Shown here piece after piece: positions 57,414-64,000 of a DNA stretch of 64,000 nt; the first letter of the stretch is position 1; each line of letters opens with the position of its first letter. Source of the stretch: Gnetum montanum. Its lineage: Eukaryota > Streptophyta > Gnetopsida > Gnetales > Gnetaceae. Both the position numbers and the translations under genes were made by a program. The stretch is taken from the NCBI GenBank assembly GCA_015680685.1, contig MNCI01015670.1, positions 971,916 to 1,035,915 on the forward strand. Reading direction: 5' to 3'. The notes below the pieces were generated by a model. It made no database searches. It saw nothing but the letters and a program-made list of their open reading frames with translations, and was not told the origin of the DNA.

Positions 57414-58291
57414 TGATGGAACAAGATATCGCATGGGCCATGATATCACGTATGTGATATCGAATCCACCATGATATCGCATCCCTCGCAGTATCGTATA
57501 TGTGATATCACGTCATCCCCTACAATATCGCGTACGTGATATTGCGGTGAGCTGCTAAGTCTATAAATAAGAGGCAACTCTGCCTTGTTTCTCATTCTAG
57601 GCCTAGACCATAGTGAAACTCTGGTAGTTTTACCTCTCTAGAGATAGAAGAATTTCCATGTGCCCACAATAGGAACTCCAAAGTGAATGGATCTTTATTT
57701 GAGAAAATATTGTACCTGAACACAAGTTTTTGTATTGAAATAAAGATGAACTTCTTGGATAAACCTTGCAGTGCATGGAATAGGATAAATAGGGCTTTTA
57801 TTATTGTTATTTATTTTTTATTGTTTAAATGATTTATTAGTTAATTAAATCTCTCTCAACCCTTCTCCTATAGTTAAGTGCATTCAGTACGACCACTTCG
57901 AGCACGTGCGTTATGCTTGGGAATCCTAGTAATGAATAGCATTTGGTAACCAAGGTTGCATTGGTTTAGGGTGTGAATGGTAAGTGGGAACAGATGCTAA
58001 TGCTAGGTTAATTAAGGATTAGTTAGTTAGTTAAAGTTATTCAATTAGTCTCTTCACCCTTCACCTCATTAGCATAGGAGATAAAAGATAAAAAGATATA
58101 AAAATCACATACCTCAGACATACTTAACCATACAACCGTGACAAATACAAGTAAGTCTAGGAAGACAATGAATGATTAACCTTAAGTGTTCCATAAGGTG
58201 TGTAGGAACTTAGTCTGCGGAGTTCGACTGGATCGCATGTGTAACGCTCATATTCGTATGGTTGAGTGTAGGGGTACCTCGCCACTCATCA
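57414..58291 (+). repeat. 3' LTR of element B
   Basis: 878 bases, TGATGGAACAAG to CCACTCATCA, with the inverted ends TGATG/CATCA. U3 (57420-57545) has five GATATC sites, including the near-palindrome GATATCACGTATGTGATATC. TATA box GTCTATAAATAAGAGG at about 57558. Differences from the 5' LTR are mainly transitions plus the 97-base U3 length change. Confidence 0.85.
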
Positions 58292-59566
58292 CATGGCTAG
58301 GAAACCTATGCAATAGAGAGTAGTATCATCCAATAGTAGCATCCAAGGGCTCATGATTCCCTTATTTCTATCCTTGAATTTGTTTTCTTAGATTAGATAC
58401 TCAGGAGTATGTTTGATATTTTCCATTTAATAGTTCCAACATCGTACTCCACCGCCTGATTGATTCTAGTTCCAAGGATCGATACTAACTTTTTGCTTTC
58501 TTTATAAGTATCATTGGAAATAATTTTATATTTTTTTAGTAATTTTCAATGTTCTACAAGGCACATGCATCTTGGAAGGCCTAAATATGATTTTTTGGAT
58601 TAGCATCATATCATCCCTCAAATGGAGAGATGTTGTTCATATCCAGCCTCTTTATTTTGCTATCCTTTGCATGCCTTGTTGGAATCCTCATAGCCTCTGT
58701 AATATTTAACATGCCCAAAGTAGTAAGTAGAGGTTCATCAAGGCCATGATGGTGGTTCCTACAATGTTCCCTACTAGTCTTTCTTTCTTGATGCTAGGCC
58801 TCTCTGGATTGCCCACGTCTTCAATCATGATTTTCCTAATAGTTTCTTCTATTGTTTTGGTCCTGTAGGTCACCTCCATCATAGTTATTCCTTTTGTGGT
58901 CATGATCTGAACTAGATGAAGAAAAAGAAAATGACAATGAAGGGGAAGAAGAAGGGGAACTTGCTCTATGCTAATGCCTATCATCCTTCCTTGGATGCTT
59001 GTGACCATGATCGTGATCATGATATCCTTTATCCCCCTTTTCTTGACTTGCTTCTCTGGATCCATTTTTATCATTGGCTCCATTTTGATCAAAACCTAGA
59101 TTATGGATTATGGATTATACATTCTAGTTGAGGGCTCCTTGAACAAAGTTAAAGAGGGGAGAATCACTAAAGAAATGATCACCTTCATCAATTGGGCCAA
59201 GCATAGGTGGAAAGATATTTGATCCCTTGCCCTTCACAAGCTCATGTTGGTGCTCTAGCTAACAATCCCTTAATCTTTGTGCTTTATTGGATGATAATCC
59301 CTTGAGTCGGGATCTCACATTTCATATTCTCCATGGAGATGTTGAAGCTCGTGTCATGTGAGCATTAACTGAAGCCTTGCTAGAACAAATCAGTCAAGTG
59401 GCAACACAATGTTGCCTTTCATATCGCACCACCGCATTAGTTCATCTTGATGTAAGATGAAGGTAAAGTCTGGTACATACTCATTGGGATGAGCATACAC
59501 CACCCAGTATTGTTGAGGTACTTGAACTACCCTAGGCAGAGATGGGCTCCTATGAGAAGAAGACAT
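58292..59566 (-). pseudogene. N-terminal Gag of element A (continues from 51235)
   Basis: Minus-strand frame starting ATGTCTTCTTCTCATAGGAG at 59566, with VVYAHPNEYVPDFTFILHQDELMRW soon after (written here in parts: VVYAHPNEYV, then DFTFIL). A Ser/His/Asp-rich tract follows near 59000-58880, then a Lys/Glu-rich part. At 58292 the sequence meets the right LTR of element B and resumes on the far side at 51235, as shown by colinearity with element C (27500-27700). Stops are frequent. Confidence 0.65.
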
Positions 59567-59710
59567 TTTGTGTTAAGAAACAGTGTGCAATTAATATTTA
59601 ATTTAATGATAAAAATAATAATTTTTATTTTCGTAGGATTTGACTCTCAAGGTTCAAACAACGAGGTTATAAAATTTCACTAGGCTTAAATAGCGCATAA
59701 AGAACTACAG

Positions 59711-59729
59711 TTCCTAGCAATGATGCCAA
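59711..59729 (-). other. Primer-binding site of element A
   Basis: On the minus strand TTGGCATCATTGCTAGGAA follows the LTR end; a decayed form of the same tRNA-Asp type PBS as in elements B and C. Confidence 0.5.
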
Positions 59730-60688
59730 TGATGAGCGGCAAGGTACCCTATGATCAACCATACGAATCATAAGTGTTCACATGTTATCCAGAGGAATTC
59801 TGTAGACCATAATCACTAAGTGCACTAGAGCTAAACAGTGTGTGCATTTTGTTCATTTGTTGTCTTCCCAATCCCACTTGTGGAATGCAATTTTATGGTT
59901 AAGTGTGACTGAGGAATAAGATTTTATTATTTAGTGTTTTTATGGAATTACTCATCTAGAATAAGAATAAAAGTAAGAATGATTAAAAGTAAGAGTGAAT
60001 AATTGCTAAGTAAACTATAGTCTAATCTAGCCTAACACAAGTAACTATTCCCACTTCCTAAACACATCCTAAACTTTGTACAAACACTACTGGGTTGTCA
60101 AACGCTAGTCATTTCTAAGCTACCTAAATTGTAAGTGGCATAGTGCAACATGAATATAACCTTCCCAAATAACATAACTAATAAAGACATGAGCAATGCA
60201 AAGGTGACATGTATGTTAAGTGTTACACGTATGCTCGAAGGGGTCGTTCTTGTGTAATTTAATGATTTTCTTAATTGATCAAAAATAATTGCTACATAAA
60301 TAACATTAATCTAAATTGCATGAAATAACAATATGTAAATGCATAAGAAAGAAAATATCAAGTGCTACAAGAAATGGATCAAAGAGCTTGTATTTATTGC
60401 CAACACAATGATGTGCTCGGGTACATCAATGCTCAAATAAAGATCCATTCACACTTAGAACTCTTATTACGGGCACTTGGAAAATATTCTAACTTTCAAA
60501 TGGAAAAACTACAAGGGTTTCGCTACTAATGGCTAGGAACTTACTCCCAATTGTGCACCTGGGCTTAGTATTTATAGACCTATAAGTAACCCTACAATAT
60601 CAAATGTACAATATCACATCTTATGTCGTGATATCACATACCCAATATCGTGCACCTGATATCATGGCCACCCCAATATTGGAGTGAT
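59730..60688 (-). repeat. 5' LTR of element A (right end truncated or shared)
   Basis: Starts TGATGAGCGGCAAGGTACCC next to the PBS. U3 with GATATC words lies at 60590-60680. The similarity to 43272-44143 stops at GGAGTGATGA (about 60688) without a clear CATCA end, and the flank is pseudogene sequence of an extra ORF rather than a clean target duplication. Confidence 0.6.
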
Positions 60689-60689
60689 G

Positions 60690-62340
60690 AAGTGGTGGTG
60701 ACTTCCTTGAGTTACACTTTGATGATTAAGAGATTATCCCTTATCTTTAGTAGTTGTGATTGAGTTATTGAAATATTTTCTAAAATATTAAGGATCTCTA
60801 GAAATGATTTCTTAATTTCAACTAGTTTCTTTAGCACTTCTTTGTACTATGCTATGCTCATTCCCTTACTTTTAGTTCTTGAAGATGTTTGAATGTCTTC
60901 CATTATAGCAATATTAGGAAAAAATGTTGTATGAACACTTAGAGCCTCTCCAATTCTATTTTCCACTACCTATGTTTCTATTTATTGGATCTTGTATTGT
61001 ATGAACAAGGTTGTTACACCCTCCACTTCCTCTACCATGAAAGAGAAAGCCATTGCATTTTGGAGATTTCAAGAAATAATAATCCTAGAATGGACACAGT
61101 GACCTCTTGGGTGTTGGGATTAGTGCAAATAGGAGCCTAGTCTCTTCATGTAGAGAATAGAGGTGCTAGGTTATCCATTGGCTAGTTTATGTTCCTTGTG
61201 AAATCACTGAGATGGCTTATGACCAGAAGGTACACTAAGGACTTGCCCCCACCTTTGAGAGATTATTGTTGTAACTACTACTCCCTAAATTTCTTTAGGA
61301 ATTCAGTAGTTGCTATCATTTAATGGTCACTTTTGGTGCTAGTGGTTGTGGAGGAGGTGGTATTTCATCCTAAAGCTTAGTAGGAACTTTATCTTTCATC
61401 ATCTTCTTTTATGATGTGGTAGTAGTCTTGTGAATTACATTATTCAAATAGTAAGATATGCCTACCCTTTTGTAAATATTTTTGATAAGGGAAGAAAAAG
61501 AGAGTGTCTTCTAACTTTTCCCATTCTCCTTAAATCTTTTCTCAATCTCCAAGAAAATGAACTGAGGAAGGTTGATTGGGAATCTCTCCCTCAGAACAAT
61601 GCATGTCCTTGTAGAGAAGGTTGTAACCTTATTTGGCTTCATTATTACATTAAGGTAATAGATCATGATCTTAAGGTATGCTTACTCTACTTTGGTAAGG
61701 GCACTATACTTCTTGCCATCCTTTACATAGCATTGCTATATCCATTCTTTCTTCACCTTTTCATTTGCTTAAGTGGATTCTTTTGTCAAATTTCCCTTAG
61801 TGTCATGTAATTCGAGGACTTAAAAAATGATCTCTATAGAGTAGAAGATGGTACTGTATTTGATCTTCATGATTTCATCTTCTTGGTGGTTATTCTTGAA
61901 GAGGTATGTTTCCCTAAGGTACCATTCACTATTACTACAACTAGTTATCTATAGTAGAGACCCTTGCCATTGTGTTCTAATCTCTTCTAGTGCAAACTCT
62001 AAGAAAAATCCAAAGTCTAATTTTAAGATAACTATACCTTAGACCTTCTTACTTCTTACCTTCTTTAGGTAGGCCTCTATGAGAGTGACTTCAAAATTGA
62101 GCTTAGGACTTAGAACCTCATCCTACTTAGATCATCTTGTCTCTATTGTGAAAATTTGATGAAGATATTCCACCTCATTTTCTTCCTGTAATGGTCTAGT
62201 GCAAGGTGTTACTAAGGAATCTTACTTCTATTGGTGCGGTTGTTGCTACTAGTGCCCTCTTTCTACCCTTTGTCTTTTTTTCCTAGGCTGCAATGGCCCA
62301 CATGTGGCTTCCATTTTGGTGCCATCTATAATCATGAAAA
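60690..62340 (-). pseudogene. Coiled-coil extra-ORF remnant (third copy)
   Basis: Minus-strand remnants such as LNFEVTLIEAYLKK (near 62090) with many stops. The left end (AGTGGTGGTGACTTCC) matches the 3' end of the related pseudogene at 22505 (GAGGTGGTGGCTTTCC). The right end (62320) has the GGTGCCATCTATAAT word also seen at 24630. It is therefore colinear with 22505-24640, but older. Confidence 0.4.
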
Positions 62341-63531
62341 TAACCTTGGATCAATTATTTTGATTTCATCTCTTTATTTTAGATATCTTTCAATTGATGT
62401 TTTGGATTAGTATTGATGGAAGAGTTAGCCATTAATATTTCTAAAATTCTAAGGAATATTTGATTATTTTAAAATGTTGACTCCAAAGGTAGTTAGTTAT
62501 TGGTATTTCATCTTTTAGTATTATTTTAATAGATAATCAATGAAATGCTAGCAAAATTTATTAATAAAACCTTGCATTGATGCCCCCAAGACATAGAGCA
62601 TACCTATGAAAGCTTAAATGTTAAAGAACAAGTTAAATTGGATATGTGCAAAGGTAGTTATGACCTTTGGAAGGTATTAGGATTTGAAAATTGCAAAAAC
62701 TCTCTTCCCATTTGAAACAAAATGTAATTTTGATGCTAAGCATCATACATATATATAGTATTTTTATGTGATGTTAATGGGGATGTATTGATGTAGTCGA
62801 TCGTGTTGATGGGGATGTGTTGATGTAGCTGTTGACATCAAATTTCTCATTGAAAAAGCTAAGGATTTTTGGAGAGTTTAGATGTGAAAAAGAGCTAAAC
62901 GGAAGTAAGAAAGATGAAAAAATAAGACAATAATAAATCATTAGGTCCTTGATTAATAATTGAAGTGAATTTAGCATTGTGAATGTTGAAACAAGCCATG
63001 TTTCCAAAACAAAACTAGAAAAAAATAAAAGAAAGCATAATGTTGGACAAAGCAAGCCACCATGATTGTAGGCAAATGAGTTAAGGCATGTAGTCATAGG
63101 GTTTGCACTAGATGGCTTAACAGCTATGCAAGTGGGTCCTTCCCAAAGTAGTATAACACCTAAAAATACCCTTACATAACCATAGCATAAGGAATTTGTG
63201 TGTACCTTGGATAATGAGTGTTAATCTAGGTTACACACCATTCTTTTATAACTATTTTTTTAGGATTGTGCCACCTAAAAGATCAAAAATTCCTAGAAAA
63301 CCAATGTATAAAATAGTGAGGTGAGAAAATGGAGTGTTAGAAAGGATTTGGAGAGAAATCAGGATATGAGAATCTAGATCACAATGGCAAAAGGTCCTTG
63401 TGGAGTATGTGATTAAGGTGATCTGTATTTTATCTTGTTCAAGTTCTAAACTAAAGTTCATACCATTAGCAGTGAACTCACATTATTGTGCTTCTCCTTT
63501 CCTACTACCATGAGATTATAAAAATTGCAGG
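62341..63531. other. Non-coding remnant, partly like the 3' untranslated region of element A
   Basis: Contains a short tandem word GTTGATGGGGATGT(A/G)TTGATGTAG (62773-62828). GTCCTTGTGGAGTATGTGATTA (near 63392, written in parts) resembles a word near 45110. No gene seen. Confidence 0.4.
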
Positions 63532-64000
63532 TGATGAGCAGTGAGGTACCCCTATGCCCAACCATAAGAATTACTAAGGTGTTATGTGTGATTTGGTCAA
63601 ATTCCATGGACCTATTGTTATCTTGTACACTAGTTTCTCTAGGAAGTGAAATGATGTTGAGAATGTTCATTGTCTTTCCAACTACACTTGTAAGGCTCAA
63701 GGGTATGGTTTAAGTGTAATTGAGGTATATGAATTTTTATCATTTTATATTTTATGGATGTAATTGCCTACAATAAGAATAAGGGTAGAGTAGACTGAAA
63801 ACTAATGTCTATGGCCTAGCAAGCCTAACACAAGTAACCACCCCACTTTCCTGGACACATCCTAAACACACATAGCACTGTTGAGCTACCAAACGTTAAG
63901 CGTTGCTAGGTTACCAAGTACTATATGAATGCTCAAAGTGGTCATGCTTATATTCATTAATTGCTGGAAATAAATTGCTTAATTCAAATGCATTAAAATA
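63532..64000 (-). repeat. LTR of the TGATG...CATCA family, runs off the window
   Basis: TGATGAGCAGTGAGGTACCC with the following CCTATGCCCAACCAT word, as in the other copies. Only the first 469 bases are in the window. Confidence 0.65.

Larger units (their letters stand above)
51236..58291 (+). mobile_element. Element B: complete Gag-protease-only Athila-like LTR element, nested in element A
   Basis: Both LTRs (51236-52016 and 57414-58291), a PBS (52018-52035), gag-protease (52162-55270) and a PPT (57404-57413) are visible on the plus strand. Flanking pentamers CATGA and CATGG form a one-mismatch target site duplication, and the Gag of minus-strand element A is interrupted exactly there. No RT, RNase H or integrase lies between protease and the 3' untranslated region, so B had to be mobilised by enzymes from another element. 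This layout is like terminal-repeat Gag-only (TR-GAG) elements known in plants. Confidence 0.8.

Overview
This is nuclear DNA from a plant with a large, repeat-rich genome (probably a seed plant; I cannot name the species). There is no rRNA, tRNA, CRISPR array, bacterial operon or recognisable ordinary host gene. The whole window is nested retrotransposons, with two assembly gaps (9261-9430 and 24958-25297).

Positions 1 to about 15730 are GC-rich and hold one plus-strand Ty3/gypsy element of the Tat/Ogre type. Its 5' LTR lies outside the window. In order it carries a Pro/Gln-rich region and Gag (42-1739), a linker with six PYVV-type motifs, protease (to 3530), a 5.7 kb non-coding interval, RT (9431-10510), a degenerate Ty3 RNase H plus a second archaeal-type RNase H, integrase (to 12634), a 37-nt tandem array, a GC-rich repeat zone and the 3' LTR region with a TATA box near 14873. 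The coding parts carry four TAG stops, one TGA and two frameshifts.

The standout is inside the protease-RT interval. On the opposite strand lies an apparently complete seven-exon gene (8716 to 4060). All six introns are GT-AG, every splice phase agrees, and the joined frame is open for 1113 codons. It has its own TATA box (about 8790). Exon 2 resembles an FCP1/HAD phosphatase domain that has lost its catalytic Asp residues. Exon 3 resembles the plant mobile/plant transposon protein domains, and exon 6 is coiled coil. Intron 1 contains an 18-copy minisatellite whose GCGTATACGC-type words also fill exon 1, the promoter and the element's LTR region. The interval may itself be a sense-strand intron of the retroelement, as known between protease and RT in Ogre, which would place a spliced antisense gene inside a sense intron.

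From about 15730 onward the DNA is AT-rich and consists of old elements: a gag-like remnant (15768-16990), a minus-strand LINE (18354-20485), and several Athila-like Ty3/gypsy elements sharing a TGATG...CATCA LTR family (21514, 28957, 41527, 43272, 51236, 57414, 59730, 63532). Element B (51236-58291, plus strand) is complete with two LTRs, PBS and PPT, but encodes only Gag-protease. It sits inside the gag of minus-strand element A (43272-60688), which itself sits next to or inside copies of a coiled-coil/plant-transposon-protein pseudogene (22505-24640, 42385-43271, 60690-62340). Regions 29816-36250 and 37110-41527 are highly decayed. Stops in all these remnants are mostly C-to-T type (TAG from CAG), as expected for methylated repeats.
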